Source: an uncultured Candidatus Melainabacteria bacterium (GTDB lineage: Bacteria; Cyanobacteriota; Vampirovibrionia; Gastranaerophilales; Gastranaerophilaceae). From it: 6,358 nt of DNA. The stretch's first letter is position 1; every line of letters starts with the position of its first letter. Below are positions 1-6,268 of the stretch, piece by piece. Position numbers and translations under genes: made by a program. The stretch covers positions 1 to 6,358 of the forward strand of contig CAKVJR010000099.1 of the NCBI GenBank assembly GCA_934754855.1, given 5' to 3'. The notes beneath the pieces are model-generated. The model did not search any database, was not told the origin of the DNA, and saw nothing but the letters and a program-made list of their open reading frames with translations.

Positions 1-24
1 CTTTTGGTAAATTACACCCAAATT
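1..24 (-). other. In-frame TPR continuation beyond the TGA stop
   Basis: Read on the minus strand in the frame of the TPR gene, these bases give eight codons, N-L-G-V-I-Y-Q-K, directly after the TGA at 25-27. Joined to the preceding AEAH they make AEAH-x-NLGVIYQK, which matches the canonical first TPR helix (consensus AEAWYNLG..Y), with the TGA standing at the fifth position. This is too short for statistics, but the fit of the Leu-Gly and Tyr positions is exact. I infer that it is the interrupted remainder of the same gene, which leaves the window here. Confidence 0.6.
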
Positions 25-819
25 TCAATGAGCCTCTGCATCTGAGGGATTTTGTTCAACCCTTTGACGACAGATTTTTTCGAGCGAATTTAAAATTTCC
101 TCTTTTTCATTGGAATTTTGAAGGGCATAGTTGTAATGTTCCGCCGCAAGTGCATATTGCCCCGATTCTTCATAAGCACGGGCAATTTTTAATCTTAAAT
201 CCGTATTATCAGGGTCAACATTCATTGCCGCCTCGTAATATTTTACGGAATCATTGGGTTTACCCAAAATCTTCATCACATCGCCCAAGCCGATGTTCGC
301 AACGACGGCATTTTTCGGGTCGCCTTTTGCTCTGTAAAAATCATAGCCTGCTGCTGCAAATTCCCCTTGAACACGAAGATTTTTTGCCGTTTTAACAAAT
401 CCTGATGCGGTAATATCCGCTTTCAGTGCATTTTCAAGCGTATTCAAACTCGTGACAGCAGCCGAATAGGCATCGGAATATTTTCTTCTCGACGTATCGT
501 CAAAACATACGAAATAGAAAAGTGCCGATTTCAAGTCAGCGATTGCCTTTTGGGGCATATTGACAGAATCGTTATAATATTTTGCCCTTGAAATATAAGA
601 GTTGATAATTCCGATTTCCGAGGACGAATCGAGCGGATTTTCCCGAAGAGCCTTTCTGAAAGATTTTATGGCACTTGTATATTGTCCGCCGTTATAAAAA
701 TTTTGCCCTTGAGTAAAATAATAACTCGGTGCAACATCGTTGTATGTTTCCGCAAATGCAGGAATTGTCGTCATCATCATTGCCGCAACAGCGACTGTCA
801 ATATTCTGTTTTTCTTCAT
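25..819 (-). CDS. Exported TPR-repeat protein, frame closed early by TGA
   Basis: The 264-residue product begins with a typical Sec signal peptide: MKKNR, a hydrophobic stretch to about residue 20, then AFA with cleavage likely before Glu24. Tetratricopeptide repeats follow at about residues 31-64 (YNGGQYTSAIKSFRKAL), 171-204 (ending EAAMNVDPDN) and 205-238 (ARAYEESGQYALAAEHY); the middle, about 70-165, is helical and repeat-like but degenerate. TPRs are protein-binding scaffolds, so a periplasmic or cell-surface assembly role is inferred and the partner is unknown. The start at 819 is supported by the signal peptide; the upstream GGAAA is a weak ribosome site. The end is odd: the last residues, SDAEAH, are the opening of a further TPR helix, and after the TGA the same frame reads NLGVIYQK to the window edge. 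The stop is therefore probably premature, through mutation or error, and the natural gene is longer. Confidence 0.85.
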   Translation of the reverse strand: MKKNRILTVAVAAMMMTTIPAFAETYNDVAPSYYFTQGQNFYNGGQYTSAIKSFRKALRENPLDSSSEIGIINSYISRAKYYNDSVNMPQKAIADLKSALFYFVCFDDTSRRKYSDAYSAAVTSLNTLENALKADITASGFVKTAKNLRVQGEFAAAGYDFYRAKGDPKNAVVANIGLGDVMKILGKPNDSVKYYEAAMNVDPDNTDLRLKIARAYEESGQYALAAEHYNYALQNSNEKEEILNSLEKICRQRVEQNPSDAEAH

Positions 820-847
820 AATATTTTTCCGATTAATCTACAAATCT

Positions 848-887
848 ATTTTATCGTATTTTATGAAAAAATCCACACTCCTGTCGG
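848..887 (-). promoter_or_regulatory. Possible promoter of the TPR gene
   Basis: Reading leftward, CCGACA (887-882), an 18-base spacer and TAAAAT (863-858) make one sigma-70-like candidate, with a leader of about 30 bases. A second TAAAAT lies at 853-848 with only a poor -35. The region is AT-rich, so chance matches are common; some promoter must lie here because the gene is divergent from its neighbour. Confidence 0.3.
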
Positions 888-948
888 GGAATTAGCACGC
901 TACCTGAATTTTGAGGATTGTAACGAAACCTCGCTTCGGCTTAATCTT

Positions 949-977
949 TTGAAATTAAATTTTTAAAATATGATAAT
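949..977 (+). promoter_or_regulatory. Sigma-70-type promoter of the membrane protein gene
   Basis: TTGAAA at 949-954, a 17-base spacer and GATAAT at 972-977 give near-consensus -35 and -10 boxes at the ideal distance. Transcription would begin near 984, leaving a leader of about 18 bases that just includes the GAGG ribosome site at 993-996. Confidence 0.55.
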
Positions 978-992
978 ATATAGAAAAATATT

Positions 993-996
993 GAGG
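993..996 (+). promoter_or_regulatory. Ribosome binding site deciding the start at 1002
   Basis: GAGG lies five bases before the ATG at 1002. An in-frame GTG at 996 would extend the protein by two residues, but its first base is the last base of this site, so the ATG is the better start. Confidence 0.6.
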
Positions 997-1001
997 TGTT
1001 T

Positions 1002-1733
1002 ATGATTTTAGGACTTTTAATTTTATGCGTAATTATTGCGATTTCGGTAATTTTGACAGTTGTTCTCAAAAATCGTTTCAAATCCGATGAAAAATCTTTT
1101 TGGAAACCGTTATTTTTGATGACGGGAGCGATATGTTTGCCTGTTATTGTCATAAATTTTTTGTATTATTTTTTAATTATTTTCACAAACAATACCACAT
1201 TAAAATCGAGCCTCAATTACACACTGATTTTCGGTTTTGCACTAATACCGATTATTTCCGCCATTATATTTTTAGTTTATTTGATTTTTTGGAAATTAAA
1301 AAACCGAATATTTATTCTTTCCCTCACGGCAATTTGTTTTTCCGTCATAATAATCACGATAATTACATCACTCGCAACAATTCCGAATGTTTTTGAATAT
1401 TCGATTAAAAACGAAAAAGTTTTCAACTATTTAAAAAACTACAAAGCCGAAAACGGCGTCTATCCGCAAGATATCGACAATATCGAAATAAAATACGAAA
1501 ATCTTTACGAAACTTTCAACGACGGACAGGATTTTATGCTACATCTCAACAACAACAGTGTTCTTTGGACATACTGCACGACGGACACAGACAATTGTTT
1601 CCCCCAAAAGTGGCTTTTCAACGTAAAAGGGGAACACAAATGGATTGACATTCCCGAACAAGAAAAATACAGAGTCAAATTTTTCCAAAAACGAGGTGAT
1701 TTCAGCACTTGGACGTTAGAGAGAAAAAAATGA
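1002..1733 (+). CDS. Four-helix membrane protein with extracytoplasmic tail, function unknown
   Basis: I do not recognise this 243-residue protein. Four hydrophobic segments lie at about residues 2-22, 36-61, 72-97 and 102-125. The loops after helices 1 and 3 are basic (KNRFK, KLKNR), which by the positive-inside rule places both ends of the protein outside the cytoplasm. The tail, about 126-243, is hydrophilic. It includes the stretch NEKVFNYLKNYKAENGVYP at 137-155, recalling the helix-then-NGxYP pattern found after the N-terminal helix of pseudopilins and some envelope proteins; this resemblance is short. Cys192 and Cys199 could form a disulphide outside the cell. The start is the ATG preceded by GAGG and a good promoter. 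The gene converges on fcl with a 2-base gap. It stands alone in its own transcription unit, so context gives little help. Confidence 0.8.
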   Translation: MILGLLILCVIIAISVILTVVLKNRFKSDEKSFWKPLFLMTGAICLPVIVINFLYYFLIIFTNNTTLKSSLNYTLIFGFALIPIISAIIFLVYLIFWKLKNRIFILSLTAICFSVIIITIITSLATIPNVFEYSIKNEKVFNYLKNYKAENGVYPQDIDNIEIKYENLYETFNDGQDFMLHLNNNSVLWTYCTTDTDNCFPQKWLFNVKGEHKWIDIPEQEKYRVKFFQKRGDFSTWTLERKK

Positions 1734-1735
1734 TT

Positions 1736-2788
1736 TTATAGTTGAAGATACATTTTATAAAAATCTTCAACTCCTTGTCGGAACTCAATTTTCGGCTTCC
1801 AACCGAGAGAGAATAATCTTGTGCCATCAGTCAATTTTTTGAACACGCCGTTGGGTTTTGTCCTGTCATAAACGATTTCGCCCTCGTAGCCGACGATATT
1901 TTTCACCGTTTCAAAGATTTCTTTCACCTGCAAATCCTTGCCTGATGTAATATTGACAAAATCATTGACATCAGAGGCATTGATATTTTCCAAGAAAAAC
2001 AAACACGCATCGGCAACATCATCGCTCGCCATCAATTCACGGTAAACCGAACCGTCACCCCAAACGGTCACTTTGCCCTTTTCAATACCTATTTTTTTCA
2101 AAATTTCATCAAGCGGAACTTTTCCGATTTTCTCGTCCAACTCCCAACCGAGAGGATTTTTTGAAATATCTTTTTTAATACCGTCAAAATCGTTATTATC
2201 AAAGAGTTTTGCCAAATGAAAACGTCTTAAAGCCATAGGCAATAAATGAGCCGTTTGCATATTGAAATTATCGTTTTGACCGTACAAATTAGGCGGCATC
2301 AGAGAGATAAAATTCGTGCCGTATTCTTTATTATAAAACTCGCAAGTCTTTAGTGCCGCAACCTTTGCAATCGCATAAGCCTCATTTGTTTTTTCAAATT
2401 CCGAGGTCAATAAATATTCTTCCTTAATCGGATTGGGAGCATTTTTCGGATAAATGCAACTTGACCCCAAATTAATCAATTTTTTGACCCCGAAAAGATA
2501 ACTCGAGTGGATTAAATTTGTCGAAATCATCAAATTGCGATAAATAAACTCAGCGGGAAAAGTACAATTTGCAAGAATTCCGCCAACTTTTGCAGCAGCA
2601 TTAATGACAAAATCCGGTCGTTCAATCTCGAAAAATTTTTCGGTATCAGACTGCCTTGTCAAATCAAGTTCGCTCGATGTTCTATAAATAATATTATTAT
2701 AGCCCTCGTTTTGAAGTTTTCTCAAAATGGCGGAACCGACCATTCCACGGTGTCCCGCAACATATATTTTGCTGTCTTTTTTTAACAT
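1736..2788 (-). CDS. fcl: GDP-L-fucose synthase (GDP-4-keto-6-deoxymannose epimerase/reductase)
   Basis: This cytoplasmic short-chain dehydrogenase converts GDP-4-keto-6-deoxy-D-mannose to GDP-L-fucose by 3,5-epimerisation and NADPH-dependent reduction. The nucleotide-binding motif AGHRGMVG is at residues 11-18. SSCIYP at 109-114 and YAIAK at 138-142 hold the expected catalytic Ser109, Cys111, Tyr138 and Lys142. His181 in TAHLLPMALRRFH corresponds to His179 of the E. coli enzyme, with a constant offset of two. At 350 residues it is longer than the roughly 320 of E. coli: between RRFH (188-191) and VTVWGDG (240-246) it carries about 37 extra residues, as I recall from Bacteroides-type Fcl. It follows gmd with a TAATG overlap and a GAGG site inside the gmd end, so the two are probably translationally coupled. 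A related GDP-deoxysugar reductase is possible, but the pairing with gmd makes fucose the best call. Confidence 0.93.
   Translation of the reverse strand: MLKKDSKIYVAGHRGMVGSAILRKLQNEGYNNIIYRTSSELDLTRQSDTEKFFEIERPDFVINAAAKVGGILANCTFPAEFIYRNLMISTNLIHSSYLFGVKKLINLGSSCIYPKNAPNPIKEEYLLTSEFEKTNEAYAIAKVAALKTCEFYNKEYGTNFISLMPPNLYGQNDNFNMQTAHLLPMALRRFHLAKLFDNNDFDGIKKDISKNPLGWELDEKIGKVPLDEILKKIGIEKGKVTVWGDGSVYRELMASDDVADACLFFLENINASDVNDFVNITSGKDLQVKEIFETVKNIVGYEGEIVYDRTKPNGVFKKLTDGTRLFSLGWKPKIEFRQGVEDFYKMYLQL
1741..1771 (-). terminator. Hairpin at the end of the gmd-fcl operon, possible terminator
   Basis: GTTGAAGAT at 1741-1749 and ATCTTCAAC at 1763-1771 form a perfect 9-base-pair stem with a 13-base loop. 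The stem overlaps the last codons of fcl. On the minus strand it is followed by TATAAAATCA and then a run of seven T (1730-1724). The T run begins about ten bases after the stem and the stem is AT-rich, so this is a weak intrinsic terminator at best. On the plus strand no T run follows, so it would not serve the convergent gene in the usual way. Confidence 0.4.
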
Positions 2789-2796
2789 TATTCCTC
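2786..2796 (-). promoter_or_regulatory. gmd-fcl TAATG overlap with internal ribosome site
   Basis: The TAA stop of gmd (2790-2788) shares one base with the ATG of fcl (2788-2786). GAGG (2796-2793), within the last gmd codons, is four bases from that ATG. This layout is typical of coupled translation, which would keep the two enzymes in proportion. Confidence 0.7.
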
Positions 2797-3879
2797 ACGT
2801 TCGCAAACGAACTTATATCCGCCGTCAGTCAAAAATTTTTCTTTTTTCGCTTGGTGCAAGTCATACTCAACCATCTCGTCAATCAACGAATGAATATCAT
2901 ATTTCGGCTCCCAACCGAGTTCTTTTCTCGCCAAAGAAGAATCGCCGCAAAGATAAGAAACCTCTGTCGGACGAAAATATTTCGGGTCAACTTCGACTAA
3001 AACCTTGCCGGTCGCTTTATCGATGCCCTTTTCTTCAACGCCATTACCCGTAAATTCAAGGTCAAAGCCGACTTTTTTAAACGCAATCGTACAAAATTCC
3101 CGAATAGACATACTTTTACCCATCGCAATAACATAATCTTTCGGAACATCATTTTGAAGCATCAACCACATTGCCTCAACATAATCCTTAGAATGTCCCC
3201 AATCACGCTTGCTGTCAAGATTTCCGAGATAAAGTCTGTCATCAATACCGTATTTAATTCTTGCTGCCGCACGAGTGATTTTTTTCGTTACAAAAGTTGC
3301 TCCACGACGAGGACTTTCATGGTTAAACATAATCCCGTTAACCGCAAATATACCGTACGCTTCACGGTAATTTACCGTGTTCCAATATGCAAAAAGTTTT
3401 GAGCAGGCATAAGGTGAACGGGGCTTAAACGGCGTGTTTTCGTTTTGCATCTCAAAATCAGTATTTCCGTACAATTCCGAGGTTGAGGCCTGATAAAATT
3501 TAACCTTATCACACATTTTCAAAAGTCTTATCGCCTCTAAAATTCTCAAATTGCCCAAGGCATCGGTATTAGCGGTATATTCCGGAGAATCAAACGAAAC
3601 TCTAACATGACTTTGAGCCGCCAAATTATAAATTTCATCAGGCTGAATTTCTTGCAATAAGCGAATCATAGACATACTGTCCGTCAAATCACCGTAATGC
3701 AGTTTAAATTTCGACTTCTTATTATGGGTATCCTGATAAAGGTGATTTATTCTCTCAGTATTGAAACTTGAAGATTTCCTCTTAACCCCGTGAACAACGT
3801 ATCCTTTTTCCAACAAAAGTTCGGCAAGATAACTTCCGTCTTGCCCTGTTACTCCAGTAATTAACGCCGTTTTTGCCAT
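2788..3879 (-). CDS. gmd: GDP-mannose 4,6-dehydratase
   Basis: Gmd catalyses the first step from GDP-D-mannose towards GDP-L-fucose, giving GDP-4-keto-6-deoxy-D-mannose with a bound NADP cofactor, in the cytoplasm. The 363-residue length is normal. The Rossmann motif GVTGQDGSY is at residues 9-17, AAQSHVRVSF at 87-96, the catalytic Thr133 and Glu135 in STSELYG at 132-138, and Tyr157/Lys161 in SPYACSK at 155-161. NHESPRRG (186-193) and RDWGHSKDYV (225-234) are family hallmarks, and YFRPTEV (301-307) is the late nucleotide-sugar-binding segment. The start has GAGGG four bases upstream. It is the first gene of a two-gene operon with fcl and is divergent from a glycosyltransferase, which fits a role in surface polysaccharide or glycoprotein synthesis. 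All key residues are present, so it should be active. Confidence 0.97.
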   Translation of the reverse strand: MAKTALITGVTGQDGSYLAELLLEKGYVVHGVKRKSSSFNTERINHLYQDTHNKKSKFKLHYGDLTDSMSMIRLLQEIQPDEIYNLAAQSHVRVSFDSPEYTANTDALGNLRILEAIRLLKMCDKVKFYQASTSELYGNTDFEMQNENTPFKPRSPYACSKLFAYWNTVNYREAYGIFAVNGIMFNHESPRRGATFVTKKITRAAARIKYGIDDRLYLGNLDSKRDWGHSKDYVEAMWLMLQNDVPKDYVIAMGKSMSIREFCTIAFKKVGFDLEFTGNGVEEKGIDKATGKVLVEVDPKYFRPTEVSYLCGDSSLARKELGWEPKYDIHSLIDEMVEYDLHQAKKEKFLTDGGYKFVCEREE

Positions 3880-3900
3880 TATACCCTCGCTATTTTTCTT

Positions 3901-3950
3901 ATTTTAGCACATTTTAAGAAAAATTATCTCAAACTTTACAAAATAAACAA
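3901..3950 (-). promoter_or_regulatory. Candidate promoters of the gmd-fcl operon
   Basis: Two leftward candidates are visible. One is TTGTTT (3950-3945), a 16-base spacer and GATAAT (3928-3923), giving a leader of about 37 bases. The other is an extended -10, TGCTAAAAT (3909-3901), without a good -35, giving a leader of about 15 bases that matches the short leaders of the other genes here. The first overlaps the rightward promoter of the glycosyltransferase. Confidence 0.4.
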
Positions 3951-3963
3951 ACGCAAATACAAT
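3935..3963 (+). promoter_or_regulatory. Sigma-70-type promoter of the glycosyltransferase gene
   Basis: TTTACA at 3935-3940, a 17-base spacer and TACAAT at 3958-3963 are five-of-six matches to each consensus box. Predicted initiation near 3970 falls at the AAGGAA ribosome site (3969-3974), so the leader would be only about 11 bases. Confidence 0.5.
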
Positions 3964-3980
3964 AAAATAAGGAAAATTTT

Positions 3981-4748
3981 ATGGAACGACAACTCCCAAA
4001 ATACAGCAGCGAATATTTTTTCGACAAAAAAAACAAATATGCTCTTTTAATTCCGACCCTGAATGAGGGCGAAAGAATACAATCGCAGTTAAAAAAAATC
4101 AAATCATTATCCCTCGACAACACTGTCGATATCTTCATTTTGGACTCAAATTCAACGGATAAATCGCTTGAATTTGATTTTTTGAAAGAATGTTCCGTTC
4201 GGGCAAAAATCACCATTTTTGAGGGAAAACAGGGAAGTGCTTTCAGAGCGGGAATAAACGAAGTTTTAAACCAAAATTATGACGGCATTATCACTGTTGA
4301 CGGCAATAACAAAGACAGTATGGGGTCGATTTTTGAATTTGTAAAAAAATTGGACGAGGGTTACGATTTTGTACAAGGCTCAAGATTTATGAAAGGTGCA
4401 AGGCACGAAAACACACCATTCATAAGACTTTTGGCAATGAAATTATTGCTGATTCCATTAGTCAGCACTCTCGCTGATTACCGCTATACCGAAGTCGCAT
4501 CAGCCTTTAGAGCATATTCAAAAAATCTTCTGACAGATGCCAATGTTTTGAGAGATTGTTTCGTATCGTATGAATTTCTTTGGTATATGTCCGTTTTTGC
4601 GCCCAAAAACCACTACAAAGTCACAGAAATTCCGACCGAAAGAAGTTACCCTAAAACAGGAAAAATTCCGACAAAAATCTCTATGAGAGGCTGTTTCGGC
4701 ATAATTTTGCAACTTTTTTATCTCACAATCGGAAAATATAATAAATAA
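3981..4748 (+). CDS. Family 2 glycosyltransferase, DPM1-like
   Basis: The 255-residue protein has the GT-A fold signature of family 2 transferases: LIPTLNEGERI at residues 23-33, ILDSNSTDKS at 53-62, and TVDGNNKDS at 105-113 where many relatives carry the metal-binding DxD. QGSRF at 132-136 and a long hydrophobic stretch, about 147-164, follow. It should move a sugar from a nucleotide donor to an acceptor at the inner face of the membrane, as polyprenyl-phosphate mannosyltransferases do, but it lacks their usual C-terminal membrane helices; only a short hydrophobic segment near 238-250 (GCFGIILQLFYLTIG) could touch the membrane. An AAGGAA site six bases before the ATG fixes the start. It is divergent from gmd-fcl, which suggests work on the same glycan; whether it uses GDP-fucose, GDP-mannose or another donor cannot be told from sequence. 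Confidence 0.9.
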   Translation: MERQLPKYSSEYFFDKKNKYALLIPTLNEGERIQSQLKKIKSLSLDNTVDIFILDSNSTDKSLEFDFLKECSVRAKITIFEGKQGSAFRAGINEVLNQNYDGIITVDGNNKDSMGSIFEFVKKLDEGYDFVQGSRFMKGARHENTPFIRLLAMKLLLIPLVSTLADYRYTEVASAFRAYSKNLLTDANVLRDCFVSYEFLWYMSVFAPKNHYKVTEIPTERSYPKTGKIPTKISMRGCFGIILQLFYLTIGKYNK

Positions 4749-4774
4749 ATTCCCCAAACGAAAAATTAATCAGG

Positions 4775-4797
4775 CACGAACAAAGTTTTGTTTTGTG
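4775..4797. repeat. Imperfect inverted repeat upstream of cysS
   Basis: CAC-g-AACAA, then AGTT, then TTGTT-tt-GTG forms an eight-pair stem with a small internal loop, just before the TATAAT of cysS. It could be a weak terminator for the glycosyltransferase gene or an operator within the cysS promoter. The sequence is AT-rich and chance is not excluded. Confidence 0.3.
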
Positions 4798-4804
4798 TTA
4801 TAAT
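4796..4804 (+). promoter_or_regulatory. Extended -10 promoter of cysS
   Basis: TGTTATAAT is a perfect -10 hexamer (4799-4804) preceded by the TGn extension. The -35 region has no good match, as is common for extended -10 promoters. Initiation near 4811 leaves a leader of about 16 bases. The 78-base gap is too short for a T-box leader, so no sign of tRNA-dependent control is seen. Confidence 0.5.
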
Positions 4805-4817
4805 TGTCGCAAATTGT

Positions 4818-4821
4818 GAGG
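4818..4821 (+). promoter_or_regulatory. Ribosome binding site deciding the cysS start
   Basis: GAGG stands five bases before the ATG at 4827. It rules out the longer in-frame reading from a TTG at 4788, which would begin upstream of the promoter's -10. Confidence 0.65.
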
Positions 4822-4826
4822 TCAAA

Positions 4827-6266
4827 ATGTTAAAATTACAAAATACTTTATCAAATACAATAGAAGAATTTAAACCGTTAAACGGAAACACAGTAACGAT
4901 GTACGTTTGCGGTCCGACGGTTTATGATTATCCGCACCTTGGTCACGCAAGATGCTACATCACGTGGGATATTCTTTACAGATACCTGAAATTCTTGGGT
5001 TACGACGTAAAATATTGCAGAAACGTCACCGATGTTGATGATAAGATTTTGGCAAAGGCTCACAACGAAAACACTACTGCCGAGGCTATTTCGAGCAAAT
5101 ATTATCAAATTTTTGCAGATGCAATGAAAGACCTAAACACTTTAAAGCCCGATTTTGAACCGAGAGCAACAAAAACAATCGGAGAAATGATTGCCCTTGT
5201 AAAACTCTTGATTTCAAAGGGTTACGCCTACGAAGCAGACGGCGATGTTTATTTCAGAGTTAAAAAATTCAACGGTTACGGCAAACTCAGCAAACAACCG
5301 ATTGATGACCTCGAAGCAGGTGCAAGAGTAGAAACTTCAAGCAAAAAAGAAGATGCTCTGGATTTTGCACTTTGGAAAAAAGATGAAGAAAACGGCTACA
5401 AATCGCCTTGGGGAGTAGGTCGTCCGGGTTGGCACATCGAATGTTCCGCAATGTCTAAAAAATATTTGGGCGAACAAATCGACATTCACGCAGGCGGTGC
5501 GGATTTAATTTTCCCTCACCACGAAAACGAAATTGCCCAATCAGAAGCGGCAAGCGGTAAAGACTTTGTTAAATATTGGCTTCACAACGGTTTTGTAACT
5601 ATTAACAAAGAAAAAATGTCAAAATCGCTCAAAAATTTCGTCACAATCAACGCACTTTTAGAGCATTATGACGCCGACACAATCAGATTTTTCATTTTGA
5701 CAAATCATTACAGAATGCCCGTAGAATTTAACGATGAAGCACTTTTGAGTGCAAAAACAGGCTTTAAACGCTTGCAAACCGCTCTCGATGAAGTTTCATC
5801 TTTTGCGGGAAAAGAAAATATTGAGGAAGACAAAAATTCCGAAGAAGTCGAAAAGTTCAAAGCCGCAATGGATAATGACCTTAACACCTCGGTTGCACTT
5901 TCGGTTTTATTCGACCTTGCAACGAAAGCAAATTCCGCAAAAGCAAACGGCGACAAAGTTATCGCAGGTAAATATGTCGGAACTCTCAAAATGTTAATGG
6001 GTGTTTTGGGCTTTACTTGCAAAAAATCTCAAATGAGCGAAGACGAACTCAACAACAGACTTGAAACGATTAAAGACAATCTCGATTTTGTTGAAGATAA
6101 ATCGCTTAGCGGATATGCATTGATTGACAAAGTTATCGAAATCCGTGCAAACGCAAGAGCTGCAAAGAATTGGGACTTAGCCGACAAAATCAGAAATACG
6201 TTTGACGAAATCGGAATTATTTTCAAAGACGGCAAAGACAAAACAATTTGGCTCGAAAAGGAATAG
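4827..6266 (+). CDS. cysS: Cysteinyl-tRNA synthetase
   Basis: CysRS is a class I aminoacyl-tRNA synthetase that charges tRNA-Cys with cysteine using ATP, in the cytoplasm. From the ATG at 4827 it is 479 residues, close to the usual 460-480. The first residues (MLKLQNTLSNTIEEFKPL) match the normal family N-terminus. The zinc ligands that select cysteine are present: Cys28 in CGPTVYD, Cys206 in WHIECS, and His231 and Glu235 in FPHHENE. The HIGH motif is HLGH at 37-40 and the KMSKS loop is at 263-267. The helical DALR and C-terminal anticodon-binding parts follow from about 340 (AAMDNDLNTS at 346-355, ending NWDLADKIR near 456). All seven tryptophans are TGG. The gene appears to have its own promoter, and an SMR-like start codon follows its TAG by two bases. 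Confidence 0.98.
   Translation: MLKLQNTLSNTIEEFKPLNGNTVTMYVCGPTVYDYPHLGHARCYITWDILYRYLKFLGYDVKYCRNVTDVDDKILAKAHNENTTAEAISSKYYQIFADAMKDLNTLKPDFEPRATKTIGEMIALVKLLISKGYAYEADGDVYFRVKKFNGYGKLSKQPIDDLEAGARVETSSKKEDALDFALWKKDEENGYKSPWGVGRPGWHIECSAMSKKYLGEQIDIHAGGADLIFPHHENEIAQSEAASGKDFVKYWLHNGFVTINKEKMSKSLKNFVTINALLEHYDADTIRFFILTNHYRMPVEFNDEALLSAKTGFKRLQTALDEVSSFAGKENIEEDKNSEEVEKFKAAMDNDLNTSVALSVLFDLATKANSAKANGDKVIAGKYVGTLKMLMGVLGFTCKKSQMSEDELNNRLETIKDNLDFVEDKSLSGYALIDKVIEIRANARAAKNWDLADKIRNTFDEIGIIFKDGKDKTIWLEKE
6257..6262 (+). promoter_or_regulatory. Ribosome binding site of the SMR-like gene
   Basis: AAAGGA within the last codons of cysS lies six bases before the ATG at 6269. This places a translation start right after cysS and shows that the TGA at codon 3 is in the intended frame. 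Confidence 0.6.
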
Positions 6267-6268
6267 CG

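Larger units (their letters stand above)
820..1001. other. Divergent intergenic region with GC-richer island
   Basis: This gap separates the start of the minus-strand TPR gene from the start of the plus-strand membrane protein, and so must hold promoters for both. The outer parts are very AT-rich (about 20% G+C). The stretch at about 871-940 is near 50% G+C and contains short potential hairpins: CTCC/GGGG at 878-889 with loop TGTC, and GAGG/CCTC at 913-932, extended by a TT/AA pair past one mismatch. No tRNA, and no open frame with a start and ribosome site, can be seen in it. It could be an unrecognised small RNA, a repeat remnant or a regulatory site; I cannot decide. Confidence 0.4.

Noticed and set aside
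150..395. Plus-strand open frame opposite the TPR gene
   Set aside because: It is antisense to a clear TPR protein with a signal peptide and has no recognisable content.
682..966. Plus-strand open frame of 94 residues running out of the TPR gene into the intergenic region
   Set aside because: Most of it is antisense to the TPR gene, it has no ribosome site, and its composition is not protein-like.
996..1001. GTG start two codons before the ATG of the membrane protein
   Set aside because: The GTG overlaps the GAGG ribosome site that is correctly spaced for the ATG at 1002.
1100..1396. Alternative-frame open frame inside the membrane protein gene
   Set aside because: It overlaps the main frame, which has a promoter, ribosome site and membrane helices; this one has none.
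1797..2920. CCAACCGAG occurring three times (near 1798, 2141 and 2910)
   Set aside because: Each encodes the LGW-x-P-like motif of the two dehydrogenases or a look-alike inside Fcl, so it reflects protein sequence and not a DNA repeat.
4788..4826. Longer cysS from a TTG at 4788
   Set aside because: The extra 13 residues are not typical of CysRS, span the TATAAT promoter box, and lack a ribosome site; the ATG at 4827 fits the family start.
4749..4826. T-box riboswitch ahead of cysS
   Set aside because: The gap is 78 bases and the predicted leader about 16, far too short, with no T-box motif or terminator/antiterminator pair.
4878..5108. Minus-strand open frames opposite cysS (also 5708-6022 and 6029-6241)
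   Set aside because: They are antisense to a highly conserved gene, have no start signals and show no recognisable domains.
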